A stretch of DNA of 64,000 bases from Urbifossiella limnaea (GTDB lineage Bacteria; Planctomycetota; Planctomycetia; Gemmatales; Gemmataceae): NCBI RefSeq assembly GCF_007747215.1, contig NZ_CP036273.1, forward strand, positions 1,410,322 through 1,474,321, written 5' to 3'. The notes under the pieces are model-generated. The model saw nothing but the letters and a program-made list of their open reading frames with translations. It was not told the origin of the DNA and made no database searches. The position numbers and the translations under genes were made by a program. Below are positions 1 to 8,469 of the stretch, piece after piece. Each line of letters opens with the position of its first letter. Position 1 is the first letter of the stretch.

Positions 1-178
1 GGGGTCGGGGAGGTGTTGCCACGCGCGGGAGGGACTCCGGGCGGGCGTCCGCGGCGGAGAGGCATCCGATTTGCATCGGAGCCGTTCCGTTTGGGTGTGT
101 TTTGGTGTCGTTCGTTCCCGAACCCGGGGGTAGTCCGAAGTGCTTGTGAATCCTGGCTTTTCTGCGGTTTTCCTTGAG
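1..178. other. Non-coding flank downstream of tRNA-Arg
   Basis: GC-rich leader of the window with no convincing coding frame. It holds a small dyad (CCGATTTGCATCGG near 66-79) and lies 3' of the minus-strand tRNA-Arg gene. I see nothing else that can be named. Confidence 0.4.
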
Positions 179-252
<74 letters not shown>

Positions 253-271
253 GGCCGTGTCTGCCACCGGA

Positions 272-299
272 ATTCTAGCGGCCGGCCGGACACTTTCAA
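272..299 (-). promoter_or_regulatory. Putative promoter of tRNA-Arg
   Basis: On the minus strand, TTGAAA (299-294) and TAGAAT (277-272) are separated by 16 bp, and the tRNA 5' end lies 19 nt further on. Hexamers and spacing fit a housekeeping sigma promoter. Inferred from sequence only. Confidence 0.45.
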
Positions 300-313
300 C
301 CGCCTTCCGCGAA

Positions 314-387
314 TAACCCGTCGGGGAGTCGAACCCCGTCCTCCGGTGTGAAAAACCGGCGTCCTCGGTCCGGTAGACGAACGGGTC
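314..387 (-). tRNA. tRNA-Glu (anticodon TTC)
   Basis: The minus strand gives a 74-nt cloverleaf. Acceptor GACCCGT pairs with ACGGGTT, discriminator A. The anticodon stem CCGGT/ACCGG has loop TTTTCAC, so the anticodon is TTC. The T arm is CGGGG-TTCGACT-CCCCG. The D-arm start TCGTCTA is typical of tRNA-Glu. Its 5' end is 43 bp from the divergent ribD start. Confidence 0.95.
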
Positions 388-430
388 GTACAGTGCCAGT
401 GACACCGCCCGCCGAACCCGGTTCGCGCCC

Positions 431-1546
431 GTGACGCCGCACCCCCTCGAACCCCACATGCGCCACGCCCTCGCCCTCGCGGCGCGGGGGCGCGGCGCCG
501 TCGAGCCGAATCCCATGGTCGGCGCCGTCGTGCTCGACGCCGCGGGCGCGGTCGTCGGGGAAGGGTGGCACCAGCGCTTCGGCGGGCCGCACGCCGAGGT
601 GCATGCGCTCGCCGCGGCCGGGGAGCGCGCCCGCGGCGGCACCCTCGTCGTCACCCTCGAACCGTGCTGCCACCAAGGGAAAACGCCGCCCTGCACCGAC
701 GCCGTGCTCGCGGCCGGCGTGGCGCGCGTCGTCGCGGCGATGGCCGACCCGTTCCCGCGCGTCGCCGGCGGCGGACTGGCGCGCTTGCGGGACGCGGGCG
801 TCGTCGTCGAGGTCGGGGTGTCCGAGGCCGAGGCGCGGCGGCTGAACGCGGCGTACCTCAAACTCCTCGCCACGGGCCGGCCGTGGGTGCATCTCAAGTG
901 GGCGATGTCGCTCGACGGCAAGACCGCCACCCGCGCCGGCGACTCGCAGTGGATCAGCGGCCCCGAGTCGCGGCAGCGCGTCCACGAGTTGCGCGGCGTG
1001 GTCGACGCGATCGTCGTGGGCCGCGGCACCGTGGAGGCCGACGACCCGGCCCTGACGGCGCGACCGCCCGGACCGCGGGCGCCGACGCGGGTGGTACTCA
1101 CGGCCGCCGGACGGCTTCCGGACCGCTGTCGGCTGCGCGACACGGCGCGGGCGGTGCCGGTGCTGGTCTTCACCGCCGCGGGAAATGAGGGTCGGATCGC
1201 CGGGTGGGCCGAGGAGGGGGCCGAGGTCGTGGCGCTGCCGGCGGGTGAGGGCGGGCTGTCCGTGGACGCGGTGCTGGCCGAGCTCGGGCGGCGGCGGATG
1301 ACGCACGTGCTGGTCGAAGGTGGGGCGGCGGTCCACGGCGCGTTCCTCGACGCCGGCGCGGCGGACGAGTTGCACGTGTTCGTGGCGCCGCTGCTGATCG
1401 GCGGCGCCGCGGCGCCGGGGGCGACGGGCGGGCGTGGGGTCGAGAAGTTGGTGGCGGCGCTGCGGCTCGGGGAGATGACGGCGGCGCCGAGCGGTGCGGA
1501 CGTGTACCTGCACGCCACCCGTACCGCCGGGGGCGTCAGTTCGTGA
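431..1546 (+). CDS. ribD: Bifunctional riboflavin biosynthesis deaminase/reductase RibD
   Basis: This protein catalyses two steps of riboflavin synthesis: deamination of diaminohydroxyphosphoribosylaminopyrimidine, then reduction of the ribose side chain. The 371 residues match the usual family length. The N-terminal cytidine-deaminase-like half carries the zinc and catalytic motif HAEVHAL and the second zinc motif PCCHQGKTPPC. The C-terminal reductase half contains WAMSLDGKTAT and a late VEGGAAVHGAFL segment. The GTG at 431 places the first helix at the usual distance; an ATG at 458 is the alternative. No other rib genes are nearby. The 3' end overlaps the convergent ABC gene by 11 bp. Confidence 0.95.
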   Translation: MTPHPLEPHMRHALALAARGRGAVEPNPMVGAVVLDAAGAVVGEGWHQRFGGPHAEVHALAAAGERARGGTLVVTLEPCCHQGKTPPCTDAVLAAGVARVVAAMADPFPRVAGGGLARLRDAGVVVEVGVSEAEARRLNAAYLKLLATGRPWVHLKWAMSLDGKTATRAGDSQWISGPESRQRVHELRGVVDAIVVGRGTVEADDPALTARPPGPRAPTRVVLTAAGRLPDRCRLRDTARAVPVLVFTAAGNEGRIAGWAEEGAEVVALPAGEGGLSVDAVLAELGRRRMTHVLVEGGAAVHGAFLDAGAADELHVFVAPLLIGGAAAPGATGGRGVEKLVAALRLGEMTAAPSGADVYLHATRTAGGVSS

Positions 1547-2468
1547 TCCCCTTCGTGATCTCCATGAACACGTTTTCCAGGTTCACTTCCTTCTCCTTGA
1601 ACGCCTTCAGCCGGTAGCCGTCGCGGATCAGCCGCTCGGGGAGGAAGCTGCCGTCCTCGTGGCCGTCCTTCAGCCGCACGTCCAGCATCCCCGTCTTCGC
1701 GTCCGCCTTGACCAGCAGCACCTCGGGGTAGGTCTGGAGCTTCACCGCGGCGTCGGCGTTGCGGTCGCCCACGCTCACGGTGAACGTCGCGTTGCCGCGC
1801 ACCTGCCGGATGGCGTCGTCCACCGACCCGTTGAAGATCAGCTTGCCGCGCTCGATGATGCCGATCTTGTTGCAGATGTCGGCCAGCTCCGGGAGGATGT
1901 GCGACGACACCATGATCGTCTTCGCCTCCTGCCGCAGCCGCTTGATGAGCTCCCGCATCTCGATCCGCGCCCGCGGGTCGAGGCCGCTCGCCGGCTCGTC
2001 CAGCAGCAGCACCTGCGGGTCGTGCAGCAGCACCCGGGCCAGGCCGAGGCGCTGCGTCATGCCGCGGCTCAGGCTCGTCACCAGCGCGTCGCGCTTGTAG
2101 CCGAGGTCCACGTAGTCGAGCACCTGCTCCACCTTCTTGCGGCGGGCCGGGCCCTGGATGCGGTACGCGGCGGCGAAGAACTCCAGGTACTCGGTCACCT
2201 TCATGTCGTCGTACACGCCGAAGAAGTCGGGCATGTAGCCGATGGCCCGGCGGATGTCCTTCGAGCCGGTGTAGATGCTGTACCCGCACACGCTGGCCTC
2301 GCCCCAGCTGGGGTTCAGGAGCGTGGCGAGGATGCGCATGGTGGTCGTCTTGCCGGCGCCGTTCGGGCCGATGAACCCGTACACGTCGCCCCGGCCGAGC
2401 TTGATCGTGAGCCGCTCGAGGGCGTACAGGTCGCCGTACTTCTTGGTCAGGTCGCTGGTTTCGATCAT
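1536..2468 (-). CDS. ABC transporter ATP-binding protein
   Basis: ATPase subunit of an ABC system, 310 residues. Walker A is GPNGAGKTTT near residue 38, the signature is LSRGMTQRLGLAR, Walker B is VLLLDEPASGLDP, and the H-loop is in MVSSHILPE. The C-terminal ~90 residues form the extra domain common in drug-export and gliding-type ATPases. It is the last gene of a minus-strand operon, 33 bp after a large two-helix membrane protein. No conventional multi-helix permease lies beside it, so its permease is either encoded elsewhere or absent. Substrate unknown. Confidence 0.9.
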   Translation of the reverse strand: MIETSDLTKKYGDLYALERLTIKLGRGDVYGFIGPNGAGKTTTMRILATLLNPSWGEASVCGYSIYTGSKDIRRAIGYMPDFFGVYDDMKVTEYLEFFAAAYRIQGPARRKKVEQVLDYVDLGYKRDALVTSLSRGMTQRLGLARVLLHDPQVLLLDEPASGLDPRARIEMRELIKRLRQEAKTIMVSSHILPELADICNKIGIIERGKLIFNGSVDDAIRQVRGNATFTVSVGDRNADAAVKLQTYPEVLLVKADAKTGMLDVRLKDGHEDGSFLPERLIRDGYRLKAFKEKEVNLENVFMEITKGITN

Positions 2469-2501
2469 GGGAACCTCAATCGCCCGGCCAGCCGGGGTGG
2501 G

Positions 2502-4802
2502 TCACTTCACCGGCAGGTACAGCCGCACGTAGGTCTCGGTCCGCCCGACGCCGGGCACCGCCGGCCGCGTCCCGCCGGGCGGCGCCTTCAGCCACAGTCG
2601 AGCGGCCGACCACGGGCCGCCGGTCAGGTCTGCGCCCGGCCCCGCGATCAGCGGCGCCCGCGCCACCACGATCACCTCGTGACGGTTCTCGGCGCTCAGC
2701 CGCCACGACTGGTCCAGCCGCCGCAGCGACGCGTTCCGCGGGATCACGCCCTCGTCGTTCCGCAGCGCCGCCTCGTGGAACAGCACGCCCCACAGCGGCA
2801 GCGCCTGCCCCGGCGCCGGCGGGGGCGGCGCCTTCGCGCCGCGGTCGGCGCCGGGCACCCGCGCCAGGATCTCCGGCAGCGTCGCCCGCTCCTGGAGGTA
2901 CTGCGTCGCCGGCTGGCCGCGGTCCAGCACCAGCCGCACTTCCTGGTCGGGCACGAGCGTGCCGAGCGGGAACGCCTGCCCGGCGTAGAACGCTACCGCG
3001 TCCATCAGCTCCGGCAGCGGCATCCGCGTCACGAACGTCCCCACCGCCTTCGACGGGTCGCCCGGCGGGTGTTCGAGCCGCGACTCGGCCACGGGTGCGG
3101 GCGCGTCCAGCGGGGCCGACCAGTTCCCGGCGAACGCCCGCGACGACCACACCGGGATCGGCACGCCCGCCAGCGACTCCGCGATTTCACCCGGTCCGGT
3201 GCGCACCTCGTAGCGGCGGCGTAGCAAACTCGCCCGGCCGCCGCGCGGGCCGCCGACCCAGCTTAGAACGGGGTCGCCGTCCGTGCCGGGGGCGGCCCAC
3301 TTCTCCGCCGGCGACACCGCGACCGAGTACGTGTCGATCCGCGGGCTGAACACGCCGTACCAGCCGGTGCCGTACACCCGGCCCGACTCGGGCACCACGT
3401 CGATCACCTCGACGGCGTTCACCCGCAGCTCGCGGCCCTTGATGGCGTCCGCCGTCAGGTACGCCAGCACGCACACCGTCAGCACGATGGCGGGGAAGGT
3501 GACCCAGGTCAGTTCGGCCCGGCCGATCACGCGGCGGAGCAGGTAGAACTCGACCGGCCCGACGAGCAGCAGGTAGAAGACGATGAGTACCGCCACCCAG
3601 CCGAACGACACCACCGGCACGCCGTCGAACGTGTCCACGTGCGTCCGCAGCGCGACGCCGAGCTCGTCCTCGTCGTCGGTGGGGCCGGTGCTCGGCGGCC
3701 GCGGCTTCCCCTCGGAGCCGACCGACGCCCGCGCGGCGCCGGCCTCGCGGAGCACCCAGTCCCAGAACTCGGCCCGCGACGCGAACTCGGTGTACGGCGC
3801 GCGGTCCAGGTCGAAGCCGATCAGCGTGACGCGGCCGAGGCCGAAGCCGCCCTGCGCCGCGATGATGTCCTTGTCGTCGGCCTGCCGGGCCGGCGGCGGG
3901 ATGAGGACGCGGCCGGGGCGGGTGAGTTCCAGATTCGCCACCGGGAAGCCGGCGCCGCGGGCGTTCAGGTTGCCGGCCATCGTGCTCGTCTGGCTCGACT
4001 CGCGCGCCGACCAGTACAGCGCCAGTCGGTTCGTATTCCGCGTCGGCTCCGCGGCCTTCGCCACCGCCGGCAGCAGTTCGCGGAGGCCGGCCAGCAGCCG
4101 GGCCTTCTCCCCGGCGCTGACGACGATCCGGCCGCCGCGGCGCACCCACTCCAGCAGCGCCGCCCGCTTTCGCTCGCCGGCCGGCGACAGCAGTTGCTCG
4201 AACAGGTCCCCGGTCGCGGTCGTCAGCACCACGAGGTCGGCGGCGTCGTAGCCGACCCAGTGGTCGGGGAGCAGCGCCAGCTCGGTGATCGCGGCCACGT
4301 CCACTCGCCCGCCGCGGAGCGGGCCGGTCGGCGGCGCCTCGTCGTCGGCGGTCGGCCGCGGCAGGTCGAAGCCAGGGAGGCGGCTGCCGAGGCCGAGCAC
4401 CACGTACGTCAGCGGGTCGCGCGGCCGCAGGCCGGTGACGCGGAACGGGGCCGACACCGCCACGCCGCTCCGCCGCACGAACACGACCGTGTCCGCGGCG
4501 CCGGCGGCGGGGCGGACGTAGGTGAGGTGCCGCCGCGCCGCCGGGTCGATTGGCACCGACAGCGCCGCCGTCACGCCGTCGGCGTCCGGCGACTCGACGA
4601 CAAGTTCGTCCCCGGCGGCCGCACCGGTCAGTTCCACGAATACGGGTGCCCACGTGGCGAACTTGGCGACGGGCGGGGCGTCGTCCGCTGCCGCCGGCAG
4701 GCCGACGCGCACGGCGGCGACCGTCGGCTGGTCGGCGCGAGCCGGGCCGGCGAGGGCGGCGAGGAGGGCGGCGGCGAGGAGCAAGCGGGGGGCCGCCGGC
4801 AT
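2502..4802 (-). CDS. Secreted/membrane protein of the ABC operon
   Basis: A 766-residue protein of unknown function. It opens with a clear signal peptide (LLLAAALLAALAGPARA). A long extracytoplasmic region contains a segment resembling a class-I amidotransferase-like fold (LLEWVRRGGRIVVSAGE, residues ~217-233). Two strong transmembrane helices follow near residues 405-460 (VLIVFYLLLVGPVEFYLL and VLTVCVLAYLTADA), then a second extracytoplasmic region. It lies between the mazG-like gene (24 bp upstream) and the ABC ATPase (33 bp downstream). Similar proteins accompany GldA-type ATPases in planctomycetes, so a role as ABC accessory or polymer-binding partner is plausible but inferred. Confidence 0.7.
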   Translation of the reverse strand: MPAAPRLLLAAALLAALAGPARADQPTVAAVRVGLPAAADDAPPVAKFATWAPVFVELTGAAAGDELVVESPDADGVTAALSVPIDPAARRHLTYVRPAAGAADTVVFVRRSGVAVSAPFRVTGLRPRDPLTYVVLGLGSRLPGFDLPRPTADDEAPPTGPLRGGRVDVAAITELALLPDHWVGYDAADLVVLTTATGDLFEQLLSPAGERKRAALLEWVRRGGRIVVSAGEKARLLAGLRELLPAVAKAAEPTRNTNRLALYWSARESSQTSTMAGNLNARGAGFPVANLELTRPGRVLIPPPARQADDKDIIAAQGGFGLGRVTLIGFDLDRAPYTEFASRAEFWDWVLREAGAARASVGSEGKPRPPSTGPTDDEDELGVALRTHVDTFDGVPVVSFGWVAVLIVFYLLLVGPVEFYLLRRVIGRAELTWVTFPAIVLTVCVLAYLTADAIKGRELRVNAVEVIDVVPESGRVYGTGWYGVFSPRIDTYSVAVSPAEKWAAPGTDGDPVLSWVGGPRGGRASLLRRRYEVRTGPGEIAESLAGVPIPVWSSRAFAGNWSAPLDAPAPVAESRLEHPPGDPSKAVGTFVTRMPLPELMDAVAFYAGQAFPLGTLVPDQEVRLVLDRGQPATQYLQERATLPEILARVPGADRGAKAPPPPAPGQALPLWGVLFHEAALRNDEGVIPRNASLRRLDQSWRLSAENRHEVIVVARAPLIAGPGADLTGGPWSAARLWLKAPPGGTRPAVPGVGRTETYVRLYLPVK

Positions 4803-4826
4803 GTCGGGGGCTCGGGGGTGGGTCGG

Positions 4827-5126
4827 CTACGGCTTCTCGGCGGTGCCGCAGGCGCAGGGGGTGCGGCCGCAGCCGGGGCAGCCGCCGCCGTACTTCTTGG
4901 CCATCGCCTCTTCCAGGTCTACGCCGGCGATGTTGGCGAGGGTCGCCAGCCAGGCGAGAACGTCGGCGAATTCCAGCACCCGCTCGGCGTGCGACCCGCC
5001 GCGCAGCGCCGCGGCCAGCTCGCCGACTTCCTCCATGAACCACATGAAGGTGCCGTCGGTGCCGCGGGCGCCGTCCTTGGAGCCGTACAGGTCGCGGATG
5101 CGCTGCTGCAACTGGTTCAGGGTCAT
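4827..5126 (-). CDS. MazG-like nucleotide pyrophosphohydrolase
   Basis: A 99-residue protein of the all-alpha NTP pyrophosphohydrolase superfamily, which hydrolyses nucleoside triphosphates to monophosphates. The metal-binding pattern is visible as EEVGELAAAL (residues ~32-41) and EFADVLAWLATLA (~52-64). The length fits a single-domain MazG/dCTPase-like enzyme. After the catalytic helices comes an unusual tail, CPGCGRTPCACG, with four cysteines that could bind zinc. It is the first gene of the ABC operon and follows a good promoter candidate. Confidence 0.8.
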   Translation of the reverse strand: MTLNQLQQRIRDLYGSKDGARGTDGTFMWFMEEVGELAAALRGGSHAERVLEFADVLAWLATLANIAGVDLEEAMAKKYGGGCPGCGRTPCACGTAEKP

Positions 5127-5156
5127 ACGGTTCGGCCGGGGGCGCGGGGCAAGGCG

Positions 5157-5186
5157 ATTCTACGCCCGGCCGCCGCCGCCGACCAA
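5157..5186 (-). promoter_or_regulatory. Putative promoter of the mazG-ABC operon
   Basis: On the minus strand TTGGTC (5186-5181) lies 18 bp from TAGAAT (5162-5157), and the start codon of the MazG-like gene is 30 nt downstream. The hexamer matches the -10-like element seen before several other genes here. Confidence 0.45.
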
Positions 5187-5336
5187 CCGGCCGCGACGTT
5201 CGCCGCGCGGTCATTGTGTGTCACCGACCCCCCCGGGGGGTCGAGGCACGCATTGAGTCCATGCCACAATAGAGGGTGAGAGCGATTCCGGAGGTGGGAC
5301 ACCGACGGGCTTACGGCGGGGGCGGGTCTCCTCTAG

Positions 5337-5353
5337 TCCTACAGCCGTAGTTG
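5337..5353 (+). repeat. IS left terminal inverted repeat
   Basis: TCCTACAGCCGTAGTTG, an exact complement of 6714-6730, preceded by the CTAG duplication. Confidence 0.92.
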
Positions 5354-5354
5354 G

Positions 5355-6673
5355 TCAGTCGGGCGGCTTGGCCCCCCGCTTCCGGTAGTGGTAGCAGCGG
5401 GCGCGGTGCTGGTGCGCCCGCCGCCACGCTGACCAGGCCAACACCTTCTCGGCGTCCGGCACCACCGCCCACACGAGTCGGAGCAGCAGCCTCCGCACCT
5501 CCGGGACGCTCACCCGGACCAGCCCCGCGCCCCCTTTTTCGGCCGACCCGACGGCCCGGCCGCCACCCGGATCGCCGCCACCACCGCCAGGGCGAGCAGG
5601 CTCAGGGTGACGTGTCGGTGCCACCCGACCCACGACCGCACCTCGTACTCGTCGAGGCCGCAGTCGCCCTTCGCCAGTTCCAGGCACTCCTCCACCCGCC
5701 ACCGGCTCCCCGCCACGCGGACGAGCTCGGCCGGGGCCGTCGCCGCCGGCCCGCGGGCGAAGTAGTAGGCCCGCTCGTCCGGCCGGTCCCGGTGCCGCCG
5801 GACCACCAGCCACAACTGCCACCCCCGCTCGTCCACCGGGCCGAACGCCCGGACCGCCCAGTCGTACTCCCGCGGCCCCTTCGACCCGTCCCCCGCACTG
5901 GCCCGCTCCCACGCGGCAACCGGGAACCCCTCGGCGACGGCCTTCACGGTCGAGCGCTGCTCCCCGTCGAACAGCGGCTGGTTGGCCGGGACCGCCAGCA
6001 GGTACGCCTGCCGGTGCCCCTCCAGGAACCGGCGGAACGCCCCGTCGTGCCCGTACACCGTGTCCCCCGTCACCCACCCGGCCGTCACCCCCCGCGCCCA
6101 CGCCCGCGCCAGCATCCGCTCGGCCAGCCGCGGCTTGGTGGCGAACCCGACGGCCGCCGGCACCCCGGCCGCGTCACACCGCGGCCGGTCGTCCGTCCAC
6201 TCCTTCGGCAGGTACAACGCCCGGTCGATCAGGGCGTGCCCCTTCGGCCCCGCGTACGCCAGGAAGACCCCGACCTGGGCGTTCTCGATCCGCCCGGCGG
6301 TGCCGGTGTACTGGCGGGCCACCCCGCACGACTTGGTCCCCTTCTTCAGGAACCCGGTCTCGTCCACGACCAGAACCGCGGCCGGGTCGCCGAGGTGCTC
6401 GTGGACGTACCCCATGAGGTCGTCGCGGACGGCGTCGGCGTCCCAGTCGGCCCGGGCGAGCAGGTGCTGGACCCCGTCCGGGGTCGGGTCGCCGAGCGCC
6501 TCGGCGAGTTGCCACCCGTTCTTCCGGTCGGCGTCGCCCAGCAGCCCGCGGATGTACCCGACGGCCCGGGCGCGGGGCTCGGACCGGGCGAAGTGCCGGC
6601 CGATCCGGTCGCCGACCGCCGTCACCTCGTCCGCCCAGGCCCGCACCTGGGCCGCCGTCGGTCGTCCTGACAT
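5355..6673 (-). CDS. IS701-family DDE transposase, frameshifted near its 3' end
   Basis: Transposase that cuts and joins the element ends. The first frame runs from ATG 6673 to a stop at 5510 (387 residues). It has the DDE motifs in order: first D in VLVVDETGFLKKG, second D in GWVTGDTVYG, E in RWRVEECLELAKGD. That frame ends early in GRPKKGARGWSG. The minus-1 frame continues with VSVPEVRRLLLRLVW and VLAWSAWRRAHQHRARCYHY to a stop at 5355, the tail normally found on this family. The join is at an A5G5 run (5530-5539). A shifted product would be about 439 residues. The element either uses programmed frameshifting or has an inactivating indel. Confidence 0.85.
5530..5539 (-). other. Possible -1 frameshift site in the transposase
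   Basis: The minus strand reads AAAAAGGGGG. In the zero frame the codons are AAA AAG GGG GCG. The heptamer A-AAG-GGG fits the X-XXY-YYZ slippery pattern, so tRNAs on AAG and GGG could slip back one base to AAA and GGG and enter the frame with the family's usual C-terminal tail. Confidence 0.5.
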
Positions 6674-6713
6674 CGCCCACCCTCGCCACAAGTCCTGGCG
6701 AGGGCTGTTGTAG

Positions 6714-6730
6714 CAACTACGGCTGTAGGA
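6714..6730 (-). repeat. IS right terminal inverted repeat
   Basis: Exact 17-bp complement of the left end, followed by the CTAG duplication at 6731-6734. Confidence 0.92.
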
Positions 6731-6734
6731 CTAG

Positions 6735-6945
6735 GCTGGACGACCCAAGAAGCCAGCGAAGCCGAAGCCAACACCGAGACATGACAACATCCACTTCGGT
6801 TTCACAGACTGCGACCTTCGCGGGTCGGTCGTCGTCCGTGACGGCGAAATGGTGCTGGACATAGTCGGCGGCGAAACCCCCTACCTGATCGTCGGGAGCA
6901 AGAAGGGCCACGACTACGAGGGCACGAACAGCGCAAGGGGTGGCC
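6735..6945 (+). pseudogene. Possible gene remnant beside the IS
   Basis: Immediately after the IS, one plus frame has no stop and a protein-like composition: NIHFGFTDCDLRGSVVV, then MVLDIVGGETPYLIVGSKKG and HDYEGTNSARGG. It has no credible start near the IS, only an internal ATG at 6849, and the frame then runs into DNA antisense to the kinase. It may be the 3' remnant of a lost gene. A 14-bp palindrome (6937-6950) lies at its end, 34 nt downstream of the kinase stop. Family not recognised. Confidence 0.25.
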
Positions 6946-6984
6946 ACCCCGTTTACCTGTGGGGGGTGCGGCGGGAGAAGCGTT

Positions 6985-8364
6985 TCACCCCGGCCGCGGC
7001 AGCGCCACGCGGAACGTGGTCCCTTTCCCCGGCCGGCTCGCCGCCCGCACCGTGCCGCGCATCGCCTGCACCAGGTGCTTCACGATCGCCAGCCCCAGCC
7101 CGGTGCCGCCGGCGTCGCGGCTGCGGGCCTTGTCCGCCCGGTAGAACCGCTCGAACACCCGCGGCAGGTCCGCCGGGCCGATGCCGATGCCCGTGTCCTC
7201 CACCTCGAACCACGCCTGCCCGCCCGCCGCCGACCACCGCACCGTGATCCGCCCGCCGTCCGGCGTGTACTTGATGGCGTTGTCCACCAGGTTGTCCAGC
7301 ACCTGCCGCAGCGCCCCGGCGTCGGCCAGCGCCTCCACCCCGGCCGGGCCGTCGGCCGGCGGCTTCTCCACCAGCGTCAGCGACTTCTCCTCCGCCCGCG
7401 CCGACAGTCGCTCCAGGCACTCGGCGATGGCCCGGTCGAGCCGCACCGGCACCGCCGCCAGCACCTGCCCCGCCGACTCGATCCGCGCCAGGCTCAGCAG
7501 GTCGGTGATGAGCGCCATCAGCCGGGCCGCCTCGTCGGCGACGCGGGCCAGGAACACGTCGCGCGTCTCGGCGTCGTCGGCGGCGCCGTCCTGCAGCGCC
7601 TCGACGGTCGAGCCGATGACGGCCAGTGGCGTCTTGAGTTCGTGCGACACGTTGGCCACGAACTCCTGCCGGAGGCGCTCGAGGCGGCGCAGCTCGGTGG
7701 TGTCGTGGACGACGACGACGGCCCCGGCCGCGGCCGGGGCGGGGAGGCGCGACACGTACACGGTGAGGCTGCGGCCGACCGGCCCCTTCCAGTCGAGCTC
7801 GGCCCGGTGCTCGTCGGCCGCGGCCAACCCCTGGTCCACGATCTCCTGAAAGCCGCGCTGCCGCACCACCTCCCACAGCCGGCGGCCGACCGCGGCGGCG
7901 GGGTCGAACTCGAGTAACACGCCGGCCCGCTCGTTCGCGAACCCGACGCGCTGGTCGGGGTCGATGGCGACGACGCCCTCGACCATGCCGGACAGGATGG
8001 CGCGGAGCTGCTCGCGGTCGTGGGCGAGCTGGTCGAACGTGTCGGCGACGCGGCCGCTCATGGTGTTGAGGGCGGCGGCCACGCCGGCGTGCTCGCGGCC
8101 GCCGGACACGCGGATGACGTGGCCGAGGTCGCCCTCGGCCAGCCGGCGGGCGCCGGCCGTGAGTTCGCCGAGCGGCCGGGCGAACCGCCGGGCCATGACC
8201 CACGCCGGCACCGCGGCGAGGAGCACGACGAGGGCGCCGGTGACGGCCACGTCGTCGGCCATCTCGAAGAGGAGGGTGCCGTGCCGGCGGAAGATGAGGA
8301 CGCCGACCAGCCCGACGGCGGTGAGGACGAGCAGCAGGTAGGTGGCGAACAGGCGCCAGAACAT
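6985..8364 (-). CDS. PhoR-like sensor histidine kinase
   Basis: A membrane two-component sensor of 459 residues. Two transmembrane helices (about 5-25 and 40-58) leave only a very short external loop. A HAMP segment follows (RRFARPLGELTAGARRLAEGD), then a PAS domain (~120-220), then HisKA with phospho-accepting H241 in VSHELKTPLAVI. The HATPase has its N box (NLVDNAIKYTPDGG), G1 (VEDTGIGIG) and G2 (GGTGLGLAIVKHLV). ATG 8364 is chosen because longer in-frame extensions run antisense to the crotonase gene. No response regulator is adjacent, so it is an orphan here. Confidence 0.92.
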   Translation of the reverse strand: MFWRLFATYLLLVLTAVGLVGVLIFRRHGTLLFEMADDVAVTGALVVLLAAVPAWVMARRFARPLGELTAGARRLAEGDLGHVIRVSGGREHAGVAAALNTMSGRVADTFDQLAHDREQLRAILSGMVEGVVAIDPDQRVGFANERAGVLLEFDPAAAVGRRLWEVVRQRGFQEIVDQGLAAADEHRAELDWKGPVGRSLTVYVSRLPAPAAAGAVVVVHDTTELRRLERLRQEFVANVSHELKTPLAVIGSTVEALQDGAADDAETRDVFLARVADEAARLMALITDLLSLARIESAGQVLAAVPVRLDRAIAECLERLSARAEEKSLTLVEKPPADGPAGVEALADAGALRQVLDNLVDNAIKYTPDGGRITVRWSAAGGQAWFEVEDTGIGIGPADLPRVFERFYRADKARSRDAGGTGLGLAIVKHLVQAMRGTVRAASRPGKGTTFRVALPRPG

Positions 8365-8469
8365 TTCAAGACCGGGGCCGGGGGTGCGGGCATTGTAGGG
8401 TCGGCCGATCCGGGTTGACCCGCGGGGCCGGATGCGGGACGATTGCCCGACGCGCACCACGGAGGGGGC

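Larger units (their letters stand above)
5337..6730 (-). mobile_element. IS701-family insertion sequence
   Basis: A complete 1394-bp element. Its ends are perfect 17-bp inverted repeats, TCCTACAGCCGTAGTTG at 5337-5353 and the complement at 6714-6730. The tetranucleotide CTAG flanks both sides (5333-5336 and 6731-6734), as expected for the 4-bp YTAR-type target duplication of IS701 elements. One transposase gene fills it. Perfect ends and duplications suggest a recent insertion between the mazG-ABC operon and the sensor kinase. Because CTAG is palindromic, the outer 4 bp could also be counted in the repeat. Confidence 0.92.

Noticed and set aside
1536-4802. Complete ABC transporter
   Set aside because: The neighbour has only two membrane helices and a large external part, so it is not a normal permease; a full transporter cannot be claimed from this window.
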